Positions 15,092-24,772 of a DNA stretch of 64,000 nucleotides are shown piece after piece. The stretch comes from Vibrio splendidus (GTDB taxonomy: Bacteria > Pseudomonadota > Gammaproteobacteria > Enterobacterales > Vibrionaceae). Below the pieces are notes generated by a model, which had not been told where the DNA came from, made no database searches, and saw only the letters and a program-made list of their open reading frames with translations. Made by a program: the position numbers and the translations under genes. The stretch covers positions 2,170,001 to 2,234,000 of the forward strand of contig NZ_CP031055.1 in assembly GCF_003345295.1 (NCBI RefSeq), read 5' to 3'. Numbering within the stretch: position 1 is the stretch's first letter; each line of letters starts with the position of its first letter.

Positions 15092-17053
15092 TTAGCTTTT
15101 AGTACCTTTCTTAGCGTAAGTCTTCTTCCTTGTCCCACCAGCTTTACGGCGCTTGAATGCTGGTCTTTCAACTTTAGGAAGATGACGTAGGGATTCAGGG
15201 ACTTCTCCCGTTTTCACTTTACCCATCAAACCATCAATCTTACTTTCTAACGCTTGCATGAAAGGTTGATACGCTTGGTTTCGTTCAGCCATGCCTTGCA
15301 ACTGATGCTCCCAGTGAGCCGTCATGTCGGGAAAGGTCGAGTCCTCAGGTAAAGCATTAATCAAGCCTCTTCCCGCCGGGCTACTATGGATGCTTTTACC
15401 TTGTCGCGTTAACAGTTGTCTCTTGAATAAAGTATCTAGAATACCCGCTCGGGTTGCTTCTGTGCCAAGACCATCGGTCTCTTTCAAAATGGCTTTAAGG
15501 TCTTTGTTTGCGACAAAGCGCGCGATACCAGTCATCGCTTGTAGCAAGGTCGCTTCCGTGAAGTGTTTTGGTGGCTCAGTCTTTTTGTCTCCAATAATTC
15601 CTTCACGGCAATTGAGTACCGTTCCTTTATCTAATGGAGGCACCGTATCCGTACCATCACCTTTCTCTTCAGTATCCGTTTTGCCCATTAACACTTTCCA
15701 ACCTGGATTGATAAGCTGACGTCCTTTGGCAATGAATACGCCACCAGCGATATCAAAAACTAACTTGGCATCGGCAAAAATGGCAGGCGGGTAGAATTGC
15801 ATTAGATACTGACGAGCAATTTGCTGATAGATTTTCATCTCATTGGCAGACAGGCCGTTCACCGATGACTTTTTCGGAGTAGGAATTATCGCGTGGTGAG
15901 CATCGACCTTACTGTCGTTCCATGCTTTGGATTTAAGAGAAAGATCCGCACCTTGAGCACCACTTTGCAGCTCTTTCGCATTGTTAGCGATAGCATCCAC
16001 GACCGACTCTCTTTGCGAGTAGTGATCCTTAGGTAGGTAGCGGCTGTCAGAACGTGGATAAGTGATGAGTTTGTGCTTCTCGTACAACGACTGACAAGTG
16101 TCGAGTACCTGTTGAGCACTCATACCAAAACGCTTAGACGCATCAATTTGCAAAGCTGACAACGAATAAGGCAATGGCGCAGCTTGTTTACTTTGCTTTT
16201 GCTCTGATTCCGTCACCGTCGCGGGTTGGTTCGTAATTCGGTTAGCCACGTTCTCAACCAGCTTTCGATTGAGCACGCGGCCTTCTTCATCTTGCCATGG
16301 TTTACATGCTTCGCTTGGTTTCCAACGCGCTCGAATATCAAAGCTCTGGCCGTTATTTTGATAAGGGATCAAAGCGTGCAGAGTGAAATAATCTTTAGGA
16401 ATGAAGTTTTCTATTTCTTCATCACGCCTTACAACCAAACCAAGTACAGGCGTTTGTACTCGCCCTACCGACAACACGCCTTGGTAGCCCGCCTTTTGAC
16501 CTAACAAGGTATACGCGCGAGTCATGTTCATGCCATACAGCCAATCGGCTCTAGAGCGCGCCAATGCAGAAATAGAAAGTGGAATAAAATCTCGGTTACT
16601 GCGCATTTGAGAGAGCGCACGCTTTACGGCTGGTAAGTTCAAATCGCTGATCAGCAGCCTGTCCATCGACTCTTTCTTAGCCTTAGACACCTTGCAGTAA
16701 TCGATAACTTCATCAACCAGCAGCTGCCCTTCTCTATCCGGGTCACCCGCATGAACGATTTGAGTCGCGTCCTTCAATAGCTTTCGGATCACCGTGAGCT
16801 GTTTGCTTGACGTCTTACGCGGTCTTAGTTGCCATTGCTCTGGCACGATAGGAAGATCGGCTAAGTTCCACTTCTTATAACGGTCATCATAAGCATCCGG
16901 CTCAACCTGCTCCAATAAGTGTCCAATACACCAAGTCACCACATCCCCATTGCCACATTTGATAAACCCTTGGTCTTTCTTCTGTGGATTCGGTAGTGCA
17001 GCGGCGATCGCGCGGCCTAGGCTTGGTTTTTCAGCAATGATAAGACGAGACAT
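15092..17053 (-). CDS. topB: DNA topoisomerase III
   Basis: Type IA topoisomerase of 653 residues from ATG 17053; the longer frame adds 11 residues not in the family (MSRLIIAEKPSLGRAIAAAL is the standard start). The Toprim domain at the N-terminus includes HAGDPDREGQLLVDE. The active-site Tyr lies in ITYPRSDSRYLP. The enzyme passes single strands to decatenate replication intermediates. The C-terminus is a short, strongly basic tail (RKAGGTRKKTYAKKGTKS) without zinc fingers. It is downstream of ydjA on the same strand, as in E. coli, where selD lies between them; selD is absent here. Confidence 0.95.
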   Translation of the reverse strand: MSRLIIAEKPSLGRAIAAALPNPQKKDQGFIKCGNGDVVTWCIGHLLEQVEPDAYDDRYKKWNLADLPIVPEQWQLRPRKTSSKQLTVIRKLLKDATQIVHAGDPDREGQLLVDEVIDYCKVSKAKKESMDRLLISDLNLPAVKRALSQMRSNRDFIPLSISALARSRADWLYGMNMTRAYTLLGQKAGYQGVLSVGRVQTPVLGLVVRRDEEIENFIPKDYFTLHALIPYQNNGQSFDIRARWKPSEACKPWQDEEGRVLNRKLVENVANRITNQPATVTESEQKQSKQAAPLPYSLSALQIDASKRFGMSAQQVLDTCQSLYEKHKLITYPRSDSRYLPKDHYSQRESVVDAIANNAKELQSGAQGADLSLKSKAWNDSKVDAHHAIIPTPKKSSVNGLSANEMKIYQQIARQYLMQFYPPAIFADAKLVFDIAGGVFIAKGRQLINPGWKVLMGKTDTEEKGDGTDTVPPLDKGTVLNCREGIIGDKKTEPPKHFTEATLLQAMTGIARFVANKDLKAILKETDGLGTEATRAGILDTLFKRQLLTRQGKSIHSSPAGRGLINALPEDSTFPDMTAHWEHQLQGMAERNQAYQPFMQALESKIDGLMGKVKTGEVPESLRHLPKVERPAFKRRKAGGTRKKTYAKKGTKS

Positions 17054-17079
17054 GTTTTTCCAGATGCTACAAACAATTA

Positions 17080-17103
17080 GGGCCACATTATCTAATGTGG
17101 CCC
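17080..17103. terminator. Hairpin between ydjA and topB
   Basis: An 11-bp inverted repeat (17080-17090 with 17093-17103) lies in the ydjA-topB gap. On the minus strand only a weak T tract follows, so it may attenuate rather than end transcription into topB. Confidence 0.5.
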
Positions 17104-17168
17104 CTAGAAATCAAGGAAAACTGGTTGTTTATACAGTTAGCATTCCACTATTCAAGCTTCGGCTTTCT

Positions 17169-17717
17169 TTACAAGAACTCGACGAACTTAGAGAAGTCAC
17201 GCTCTGGTACTTTCATTGGCGTACAGCCCGGAGTGCCCAAATATAGGAAACCAACGATTTCATCGTCGCCTTCTAGGCCGAAAGCTTGGTGAACTTCAGG
17301 GTGGAACATCCACTTACCTGAGCGCCAAAAACCTTGGAAACCTTGAGCAACTGCAGCCATTTGCATTGCTTGTGCAGCGCAACCTGCAGAAAGGTGTTGT
17401 TCGAATGAAGGCACTTTATCGTGTTCAGTCACTTTTGCGATGACAGTGATAACCATAGGTGCTCGAAACGGCGCTTTCTTTACTTTCTCAATCACCGCTT
17501 CTTCGCTTTCGTCCGCTTGTGCTGCTCGAACCAAAATATCGGAAAGCTTATGTAGCCCAGAACCTTGTGCGATAACAAAGCGCCACGGTGTCAATGCGCC
17601 GTGGTCTGGAGCGCGCAAGCCCGCTTTAATGATGTTTTCTAATGCTACACCTTCAGGTGCTGGATCAGAGAGTTTTGCGATTGAGCGTCTGTTGAGCAAT
17701 AGATCCAAAGCATCCAT
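17169..17717 (-). CDS. ydjA: NAD(P)H nitroreductase YdjA
   Basis: Flavoprotein of 182 residues in the minimal nitroreductase fold. The FMN-binding Arg cluster RRSIAKL is at residues 9-15 and the second motif is RAPDHGALTPWRFV. The length and the C-terminal GFLYLGTPG segment match YdjA, one of the smallest nitroreductases. It likely reduces nitro- or quinone-like substrates; the physiological role is unknown. Confidence 0.93.
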   Translation of the reverse strand: MDALDLLLNRRSIAKLSDPAPEGVALENIIKAGLRAPDHGALTPWRFVIAQGSGLHKLSDILVRAAQADESEEAVIEKVKKAPFRAPMVITVIAKVTEHDKVPSFEQHLSAGCAAQAMQMAAVAQGFQGFWRSGKWMFHPEVHQAFGLEGDDEIVGFLYLGTPGCTPMKVPERDFSKFVEFL

Positions 17718-17837
17718 TTGAAGTCCTTACTAATTTTTATTGTTTGTATAGTTGAACTGTAGCACAAAACACAAACGATAATAAATCTCAACAGCTGTCC
17801 ATTTGAAGCCATATTTGAAACGACACTAGAAACAATA

Positions 17838-17868
17838 AAGGCTCCTAAATCTATGACTTAGGAGCCTT
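17838..17868. terminator. Terminator after fadH
   Basis: An 11-bp stem AAGGCTCCTAA (17838-17848) with TTAGGAGCCTT (17858-17868). T-rich flanks on both strands follow the stem. It separates fadH from ydjA. Confidence 0.85.
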
Positions 17869-17937
17869 ATTTATTTTTCCACTTCAAGCTAGTTTAGCGA
17901 GAAAATTTAACGATGTTCTAAGGCTTGATAACCCGCT

Positions 17938-19938
17938 CTACAGTTTAATAGCTAGCTCAACACCTTGACGGATAGCTCGTACCGCATCCAACTCACCGGC
18001 ATAATCAGCACCGCCGATCACGTGAAGCTTGCCACCAAACTCTTGCCACATGTCTTCGAATGGACGAACTGAAACCTGACCCGCACACACGATAACGGAA
18101 TCGGCATCGAGTACCTGATCTTTCTTACCAACGCTGATGTGCAGACCTTGGTCGTCAATCTTGTTGTAGCTCACGCCACCAAGTAAGTTCACACCACGTT
18201 TTTCTAATGTGCGTTTATGAATCCAACCTGTAGTTTTACCTGGGCCTTTACCGACACGCCCGACTTTACGCTGCATCACCCAAACCGTTTTATCACTGAA
18301 CGAATCAGGATAAGGATAAAGTCCACCAGGGTGTTCCATATTCTTATCAATGCCCCACTCATGCAGCCAGTCATCCAAGCTGTGAGAAGTCGGCTCTGTC
18401 AGCATAGTTGCCACATCAATACCAATACCACCGGCACCAACAATCGCGACTTTTTCGCCTACTGGTGTCTTTTCGCGAATCAAGGTTTGATAATCGATTA
18501 CGTTTTCTTGGTCAATCCCTTCAATATTAAGCTTTCTTGGCTCAACACCGGCAGCCATCACGACTTCATCGTACTTCAACAACATCTCAAACGTCGCTTC
18601 AGTATCCAGTTTTAAGTTCACGCCTGATGCATCTATTTGATTAGCAAAGTAACGAATCGTTTCTCTGAACTCTTCTTTACCCGGAATCTGCATTGCCAAT
18701 CTAAACTGCCCACCGATACGGTCATTTTTCTCAATCAGATCAACATTATGACCACGCTGTGCCAACGTCGTCGCGCAGGCTAAACCAGCAGGCCCAGCGC
18801 CAACCACGGCAATAGTTTTGGTCGCTTCGGCAGGCTGAACAACAATTTCAGTCTCGTAACAAGCGCGAGGGTTCACCAAGCAACTCGCTCTTTTGCCCTT
18901 AAATACATTATCAAGACAAGCTTGGTTACAACCGATACAGGTGTTAATGAACTGCGCTTGGTCTTGAGCGGCTTTATTAACAAAGTCAGGGTCTGCCAAG
19001 AATGGACGAGCCATTGATACCATGTCGGCCTGTCCTGAACTGAGGATACGTTCGGCCTCTTCTGGCGTGTTGATACGGTTACATGTCACCACTGGGATCG
19101 ACACGTATGGTTTAACTTTTTCCGTCACCCAAGAGAATGCTCCTCTTGGAACTTGTGTCGCAATAGTCGGGACACGAGCTTCATGCCAACCAATACCAGT
19201 ATTGATAATGGTCACGCCCGCTTCTTCTAGCTTCTGAGCCAAAAGTACAACATCTTCGAACGTGCTGCCTTGCTCAACCAAATCCAGCATCGATAAGCGG
19301 AAAATAATGATGAAATCTTTACCCACCGCTTCGCGAATCGATTTAACGATCTCTAATGGGAAACGCATGCGCTTCTCATAAGAACCGCCCCATTCGTCAT
19401 AACGCATGTTGGTACGTTTACAGATAAATTGGTTAATCAAGTAACCTTCAGAGCCCATGATTTCAATGCCGTCATAGCCAGCAACCTGAGCTAGCTCTGC
19501 ACTGTTGGCAAAAGCACCTATGGTCTTTTTAATTTGACGAGGGCTCATTTCACTCGGTGCAAACTTGGCGATTGGCGCTTTGATGCCCGAAGCACTTTGC
19601 GCGAATGGGTGCATTGCATAGCGGCCAGCATGCAGCAACTGAAGGGCAATTTTACCGCCATGCTTATGCACGGCCTCGGTAACAACTTGGTGAGCTTTTG
19701 CGTGCTTAACTTTACTGAACTCAGCACTAAATGGGGTCAATCTGCCACGTAAATTAGGAGAGAAACCACCGGTAACAATAAGGCCAACGCCTCCTTTTGC
19801 TCGCTCTTCATAAAACGCGGCAAGCTTGTGGAGGCCTTCTTTATTTTCTTCTAAACCCGTGTGCATTGATCCCATCAATACACGGTTACGTAACTGAGTA
19901 AATCCAAGATCGAGTGGTTCGAGTAAATGTGGGTACAT
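17938..19938 (-). CDS. fadH: NADPH-dependent 2,4-dienoyl-CoA reductase
   Basis: Protein of 666 residues. An N-terminal old-yellow-enzyme TIM barrel (MYPHLLEPLDLGFTQLRNR, LLHAGRYA) is followed by a 4Fe-4S cluster motif CIGCNQACLDNVFKGKRASC near residues 334-353. FAD and NADPH Rossmann domains (VVGAGPAGLACA, VAIVGAGGIGIDV) complete it. It removes double bonds at even positions during beta-oxidation of unsaturated fatty acids. The longest frame starts at TTG inside the operator, so the start is set at 19938; ATG 19947 is an alternative. A palindromic FadR-type site lies 29 bases upstream. Confidence 0.95.
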   Translation of the reverse strand: MYPHLLEPLDLGFTQLRNRVLMGSMHTGLEENKEGLHKLAAFYEERAKGGVGLIVTGGFSPNLRGRLTPFSAEFSKVKHAKAHQVVTEAVHKHGGKIALQLLHAGRYAMHPFAQSASGIKAPIAKFAPSEMSPRQIKKTIGAFANSAELAQVAGYDGIEIMGSEGYLINQFICKRTNMRYDEWGGSYEKRMRFPLEIVKSIREAVGKDFIIIFRLSMLDLVEQGSTFEDVVLLAQKLEEAGVTIINTGIGWHEARVPTIATQVPRGAFSWVTEKVKPYVSIPVVTCNRINTPEEAERILSSGQADMVSMARPFLADPDFVNKAAQDQAQFINTCIGCNQACLDNVFKGKRASCLVNPRACYETEIVVQPAEATKTIAVVGAGPAGLACATTLAQRGHNVDLIEKNDRIGGQFRLAMQIPGKEEFRETIRYFANQIDASGVNLKLDTEATFEMLLKYDEVVMAAGVEPRKLNIEGIDQENVIDYQTLIREKTPVGEKVAIVGAGGIGIDVATMLTEPTSHSLDDWLHEWGIDKNMEHPGGLYPYPDSFSDKTVWVMQRKVGRVGKGPGKTTGWIHKRTLEKRGVNLLGGVSYNKIDDQGLHISVGKKDQVLDADSVIVCAGQVSVRPFEDMWQEFGGKLHVIGGADYAGELDAVRAIRQGVELAIKL

Positions 19939-19966
19939 GGCAGACATCACTTCTATTATTATATCC

Positions 19967-19983
19967 TTGTGGTCTGACCACAA
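19967..19983. promoter_or_regulatory. FadR-type operator at fadH
   Basis: TTGTGGTCTGACCACAA is a perfect 17-base palindrome around T19975 and contains the FadR core TGGTCNGACCA. This predicts FadR control of fadH relieved by long-chain acyl-CoA. Confidence 0.8.
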
Positions 19984-20226
19984 TATAACTCAATCACCAA
20001 AAGTTCAAACAACCGTTTACATTTTTGTAACACCGATCATAATGCTGAAGGTATTAATCGTTCAGAAACCCTTAATTTGTCTACACTTAATGAGAATATA
20101 TATCGATTAACAATTCTTGGTGTAGTTTGAGCTAGGGAATTATCGTAGGATACTAAGCAGTTCATATTATTGAGATTAATAGTACTGTTGCTTGTTAAAG
20201 CCACGTGATCTCACTGCGGAGACATA

Positions 20227-22077
20227 ATGAAAAAGATATTCAAATTTATAGGTATGATCTTTAAAGGGATTTGGAAGCTCATCACGTTTGTGCGTCTTGC
20301 GCTCGTTAACCTCTTCTTTTTACTCAGTATCGCCATCATCTACTTTGTATACTTCCACTCAGACACAGCTCAGCCCACCGTTCCACAGGAATCGGCTTTA
20401 GTACTTAACCTGTCTGGTCCTATCGTGGAGCAAAGTCGCTATATCAACCCGATGGATTCGGTCACGGGTTCACTGCTTGGCAAAGACCTTCCAAAAGAGA
20501 ACGTCCTGTTTGATATTGTTGAGACGATTCGCTACGCCAAAGACGATGACAACGTTACGGGTATCGTTTTAGCACTCAAAGAACTGCCAGAAACCAATCT
20601 AACCAAGCTTCGCTACATTGCTAAAGCACTCAACGAGTTCAAAGCAACTGGCAAACCAATTTATGCGGTGGGTGACTTTTACAACCAAAGCCAATACTAC
20701 CTAGCCAGCTACGCAACTAAAGTCTTCCTATCACCAGATGGTGGGGTTCTTCTTAAAGGCTACAGCGCTTATTCGCTTTACTACAAAACGTTATTAGAGA
20801 AGCTAGACGTCAACACGCACGTTTTCCGTGTTGGTACCTATAAGTCAGCTATCGAGCCTTTCATTCGTGACGACATGTCAGATGCAGCGAAAGAATCTGC
20901 TTCTCGTTGGTTAGGCCAATTATGGGGCGCATACGTTGATGACGTGAGCAACAACCGTCAGATCGACGCGAAAACGCTGAACCCAAGCATGGACTCTTTC
21001 TTAAAAGACCTTGAGTCGGTTGATGGCGATATCGCAAAACTGGCAGAGAAGCTTGGTTTAGTTGACGAACTGGCGACTCGCCAGCAAGTACGACTAGAGC
21101 TTGCTGACGTTTTCGGCAGTGATGGTCAAGACAGCTATAACGCGTTTGGGTACTACGAGTACCGTACAACCATGCTTCCAGACCTAACAAGTGAATCGCA
21201 CGATGTTGCTGTGATTGTTGCTAGCGGCGCAATTATGGATGGTAAGCAGCCACGTGGCACCGTTGGTGGTGATACCACAGCAGCACTACTTCGCCAAGCG
21301 CGCAACGACGATAAAGTAAAAGCTGTTGTACTTCGTGTAGACAGCCCAGGTGGTAGCGCATTTGCTTCAGAAGTTATTCGCAATGAAATAGAAGCGATCA
21401 AGCAAGCGGGCAAGCCGGTTGTTGTCTCTATGTCTAGCCTTGCCGCTTCGGGTGGTTACTGGATCTCGATGGGTGCGGACAAAATCCTGGCTCAACCAAC
21501 GACCTTAACTGGTTCGATTGGTATCTTTAGTGTTATCACAACCTTCGAAAAAGGGTTGAACGATATTGGTGTTTACACTGATGGCGTTGGTACGTCGCCT
21601 TTCTCTGGTCTTGGTCTTACGACTGGGCTTAGCGACGGCGCGAAAGATGCGTTCCAAATGGGCATTGAAAACGGTTACCGCCGATTCATCAGCCTAGTTG
21701 GAGAGAATCGCGGCATGGAAGTCGATGCTGTCGACAAGATAGCTCAAGGCCGAGTTTGGACTGGCCAAGATGCAATCCAGAAAGATCTAGTCGATGAAAT
21801 TGGTGATTTTGATGATGCGATTGCAGCAGCGGCTTCACTTGCAGAGCTTGAAACCTACAACATCTACTGGGTAGAAGAACCACTTTCAACGACTGAACAA
21901 TTTATTCAAGAATTTATGAATCAAGTTCAGATGTCGATAGGCTTTGATATTCAATCAATGATTCCAAGCAGTTTACAACCTGTTACTCAGCAGTTAGCTC
22001 AAGATAGTCAGCTGTTAGGCAACTTTAACGACCCACAAGGCCGATACGCTTTTTGCTTAAATTGCCAAGTTCAATAA
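20227..22077 (+). CDS. sppA: Signal peptide peptidase A (protease IV)
   Basis: Protein of 616 residues. One N-terminal transmembrane helix (residues 23-43) is followed by two tandem peptidase S49 domains, as in the 67-kDa gammaproteobacterial form. Catalytic Lys206 (GTYKSAIEP) and Ser408 (SLAASGGYW) match the Lys209/Ser409 dyad of E. coli. It degrades cleaved signal peptides in the inner membrane. A GGAG Shine-Dalgarno sequence precedes the ATG. Position between ydjA and ansA is conserved with E. coli. Confidence 0.95.
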   Translation: MKKIFKFIGMIFKGIWKLITFVRLALVNLFFLLSIAIIYFVYFHSDTAQPTVPQESALVLNLSGPIVEQSRYINPMDSVTGSLLGKDLPKENVLFDIVETIRYAKDDDNVTGIVLALKELPETNLTKLRYIAKALNEFKATGKPIYAVGDFYNQSQYYLASYATKVFLSPDGGVLLKGYSAYSLYYKTLLEKLDVNTHVFRVGTYKSAIEPFIRDDMSDAAKESASRWLGQLWGAYVDDVSNNRQIDAKTLNPSMDSFLKDLESVDGDIAKLAEKLGLVDELATRQQVRLELADVFGSDGQDSYNAFGYYEYRTTMLPDLTSESHDVAVIVASGAIMDGKQPRGTVGGDTTAALLRQARNDDKVKAVVLRVDSPGGSAFASEVIRNEIEAIKQAGKPVVVSMSSLAASGGYWISMGADKILAQPTTLTGSIGIFSVITTFEKGLNDIGVYTDGVGTSPFSGLGLTTGLSDGAKDAFQMGIENGYRRFISLVGENRGMEVDAVDKIAQGRVWTGQDAIQKDLVDEIGDFDDAIAAAASLAELETYNIYWVEEPLSTTEQFIQEFMNQVQMSIGFDIQSMIPSSLQPVTQQLAQDSQLLGNFNDPQGRYAFCLNCQVQ

Positions 22078-22100
22078 GATAAGGCCAACGCTTTGTTATC

Positions 22101-22129
22101 AAGAGGCGCCTCTGTGTGAGGCGCCTCTT
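22101..22129 (+). terminator. Terminator of sppA
   Basis: A 12-bp GC-rich stem (22101-22112 with 22118-22129), a loop of five and a T run. Confidence 0.92.
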
Positions 22130-22195
22130 TTTATTGCATGATAATTCGCTATAATCGCCCCCCTGTTCCCTATATCACACTAAGTATTAATCGCC

Positions 22196-23212
22196 ATGGA
22201 AAGAAAACACATCTATATCGCGTATACCGGCGGCACAATTGGCATGCAGAAGTCTTTGGACCACGGCTATGTCCCAGTCGCAGGTTTTATGGATAAGCAG
22301 CTAGCTGGCATGCCTGAATTCCATCGCCCAGAAATGCCTGAGTACACCATTCATGAATACTCTCCATTAATGGACTCTTCAGATATGACGCCACTTGATT
22401 GGCAGACTATCGCTGATGATATTCGCGCGAACTACGATAAGTACGATGGTTTCGTTATCCTACACGGTACAGACACAATGGCTTACACCGCCTCTGCTCT
22501 GTCTTTCATGCTGGAAAACCTCGGCAAACCTGTGATTGTTACGGGCTCTCAGATCCCATTGGCAGAGTTACGTTCAGATGGACAAGCAAACCTGCTGAAT
22601 GCTCTGCACATTGCAGCGAACTACCCGATCAACGAAGTGACACTGTTCTTCAACAACAAGTTGATGCGCGGTAACCGCAGCACAAAATCACACGCAGATG
22701 GCTTCAATGCGTTTACCTCTCCAAACCTAACCCCATTGCTAGAAGCGGGTATCAATATCCAGATCAGCAATAACGTTAAGGTAAACGAGCAACCTGAAGG
22801 TGCTTTCAAGGTTCATAATATTACTCCGCAACCCATCGGCGTAATCACTATGTACCCAGGCATCTCACATGAGGTGATTCGCAACACGCTACTACAACCT
22901 GTTAACGCAATGATTTTGCTTACTTTTGGTGTTGGTAACGCACCACAAAATCAAGAGCTACTTCAGCACTTAAAAGACGCATCAGAACGAGGTGTGATTG
23001 TAGTGAATCTCACTCAGTGTTTGGCGGGTAAAGTCAATATGGGTGGTTACGCGACGGGTTGCGCACTAGCAGAATCTGGAGTTGTCAGTGGTTACGATAT
23101 GACACCAGAAGCGGCACTGGCGAAGTTACATTACCTGTTGAGCCAAAACTTAAGCTACGAACAAGTGAAGGATAAAATGCAACAAGTGTTGCGCGGTGAG
23201 ATGAGTTTATAA
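22196..23212 (+). CDS. ansA: L-asparaginase I (cytoplasmic)
   Basis: Protein of 338 residues hydrolysing L-asparagine to aspartate and ammonia. The first catalytic Thr is in YTGGTIGM, the second in the HGTDTMAYTASAL motif. The EANPL-like substrate loop includes GSQIPLAELRSDGQANL. There is no signal peptide, as expected for the low-affinity type I enzyme. It lies 118 bases after sppA, with a terminator between, as in E. coli gene order. Confidence 0.95.
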   Translation: MERKHIYIAYTGGTIGMQKSLDHGYVPVAGFMDKQLAGMPEFHRPEMPEYTIHEYSPLMDSSDMTPLDWQTIADDIRANYDKYDGFVILHGTDTMAYTASALSFMLENLGKPVIVTGSQIPLAELRSDGQANLLNALHIAANYPINEVTLFFNNKLMRGNRSTKSHADGFNAFTSPNLTPLLEAGINIQISNNVKVNEQPEGAFKVHNITPQPIGVITMYPGISHEVIRNTLLQPVNAMILLTFGVGNAPQNQELLQHLKDASERGVIVVNLTQCLAGKVNMGGYATGCALAESGVVSGYDMTPEAALAKLHYLLSQNLSYEQVKDKMQQVLRGEMSL

Positions 23213-23220
23213 GCTTGTTC

Positions 23221-23286
23221 AGCTATAGGTTTAGAGGTTTAGAGCTATAGGTTCAGAGGTGTAGCTATAGGTTTAGCTATACGTTT
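23221..23286. repeat. Short degenerate tandem repeat after ansA
   Basis: Three to four imperfect copies of AGCTATAGGTTTAGAGGTTT or shorter versions follow the ansA stop. No coding or RNA structure is evident. Confidence 0.5.
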
Positions 23287-23386
23287 AACCAAAACCTTCG
23301 CATTAACCCAGTCGTTTCATGGGTATCGCAGGCGTTTAACGTGAACTAAATCGTTTTATTGCTTATAAATAAACGGCTTAACAGCT

Positions 23387-23413
23387 AAAGGGGTGGCACA
23401 GTGCCACCCCTTT
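23387..23413. terminator. Terminator between ansA and yeaC
   Basis: A 13-bp perfect inverted repeat (23387-23399 with 23401-23413) of AAAGGGGTGGCAC. It can serve both convergent genes, though the T tracts are short. Confidence 0.8.
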
Positions 23414-23427
23414 GTTGTAATTTAAGC

Positions 23428-23709
23428 CTAATGATTCGGGTTAACCCTAACAATATCTTCTTGGTCTGACTTAAATTGCTTCTTAAGCTCAGACTTAGAT
23501 TTAAAGCTAATATCACCACCAGCTGCAACTGTCATATGTTGAGCTTCGGAGTTATGTTTAGATTGATATAACATAACTGCTTGCATACACGAGTCGCGCT
23601 GTTCTTTAGAGAGCGCCGTACCTTCTGGCCATTTACCCGTCTCAACGGCGTAAGTTAAACGTTCGTAGACCTCGGGTGTCATTGCGCTAAGAAGTTGTTC
23701 TGCATCCAT
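23428..23709 (-). CDS. yeaC: YeaC family protein (DUF1315)
   Basis: Protein of 93 residues that aligns along its length with E. coli YeaC: MTPEVYERLTYAVETGKWP at the N-terminus and the SKHNSEAQHMTV core. Soluble, charged, no known activity. Its place between ansA and msrB/gapA mirrors the E. coli neighbourhood. Confidence 0.88.
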   Translation of the reverse strand: MDAEQLLSAMTPEVYERLTYAVETGKWPEGTALSKEQRDSCMQAVMLYQSKHNSEAQHMTVAAGGDISFKSKSELKKQFKSDQEDIVRVNPNH

Positions 23710-23813
23710 GATAAAGCCTTAGTTTTAACAATTTTCACCAGAAAATAACCCGTAACAGAATTGAGTCAAGAACCTGACCGATAATAAGTGCATTCGATCA
23801 CAAGTGAAGGAAT

Positions 23814-24629
23814 ATGAAAATGATGAAACGGTTGGCGATTAGCCTATTACCTTTCACTCTGGTTGGGTGTCTTGAAGGAAATAAAAATACCGATCAACTC
23901 TGTCAAAGTAATCCGGGGCTGCAGTGTGAGGAGTTGAACATGAACGATGGACAATGCCGCGTCGCACGTACCGACCTCATCTGGCATCGATTTGAAGTTC
24001 AGAAGCGACCCTCCGAAGCCAATAAGATTAAAGAGTTCAAGTTAGTCACTGCGTACAAAAAGTGCCTAGAGCTTGCGGCGCAGATCGAGACGATTGACCA
24101 ATCTAAGCTGCAAGAGCGTCGCTTTACCTCTTTAATGCACAGCATCGAAGAGTCTGAGCGTATTGTAGATGAACTATCACAATCCAATACACCGGAAACG
24201 CTTTACTTCTTGTGGTCACAAACCGGGGACACCAACGCCAGACGCAGTTTCCTACAGCTAGAAGGGAAAGAAGCGTTAAATACGGCAGAAATGCAATATG
24301 CCTTAGCCACCTTCTATACCACCCGTGATCATGCAAAAACGCTTAAGCTACTCAATAATGCGTTAACGCTTTCAAATGGTTCGGTCGTCAACACTGAAAT
24401 CTTCAAGTCGATGGCCAGTATCAACCACAGCCTTGGTCATATGGAAAAAGCGTACGTGTGGGCAATGGTTGCCAAAGACTTTGATGTGCCCATTGCTTCT
24501 GAAGCTGAGCTCACTGTGCTGTATCGTTTCGACAAACCTCAATACAAACAATTCAATGATGATGCTGAAAAGATTGTCGAAGCCATTGAAGACGGCGTTT
24601 ACACCGCGTCTATAGTGCCGAACTATTAG
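23814..24629 (+). CDS. DUF2989-type lipoprotein
   Basis: Protein of 271 residues. A signal peptide MKMMKRLAISLLPFTLVGC ends in a lipobox. The mature part has four early Cys (LCQSNPGLQCEELNMNDGQC and C at KKCLEL) and then a helical region with TPR-like composition (ALATFYTTRDHAKTLKLLNNAL). I associate it with DUF2989, an uncharacterised Vibrio/Shewanella family. Transcribed alone; a strong terminator follows. Confidence 0.75.
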   Translation: MKMMKRLAISLLPFTLVGCLEGNKNTDQLCQSNPGLQCEELNMNDGQCRVARTDLIWHRFEVQKRPSEANKIKEFKLVTAYKKCLELAAQIETIDQSKLQERRFTSLMHSIEESERIVDELSQSNTPETLYFLWSQTGDTNARRSFLQLEGKEALNTAEMQYALATFYTTRDHAKTLKLLNNALTLSNGSVVNTEIFKSMASINHSLGHMEKAYVWAMVAKDFDVPIASEAELTVLYRFDKPQYKQFNDDAEKIVEAIEDGVYTASIVPNY

Positions 24630-24651
24630 TTTTGATTTCTTAATGCATAAA

Positions 24652-24680
24652 AAAACAGCTACCGTCATGGTAGCTGTTTT
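24652..24680. terminator. Bidirectional terminator between the DUF2989 gene and msrB
   Basis: A 12-bp stem AAAACAGCTACC (24652-24663) with GGTAGCTGTTTT (24669-24680), A and T runs outside. Confidence 0.9.
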
Positions 24681-24772
24681 TATTTGTACTAGAGTTAATT
24701 CTGAAATCTTGGGCTGTTCAATAGTCCTTAATCGACAAGTACGACCTGTAAGGATTAAACAATAGTTACAAG

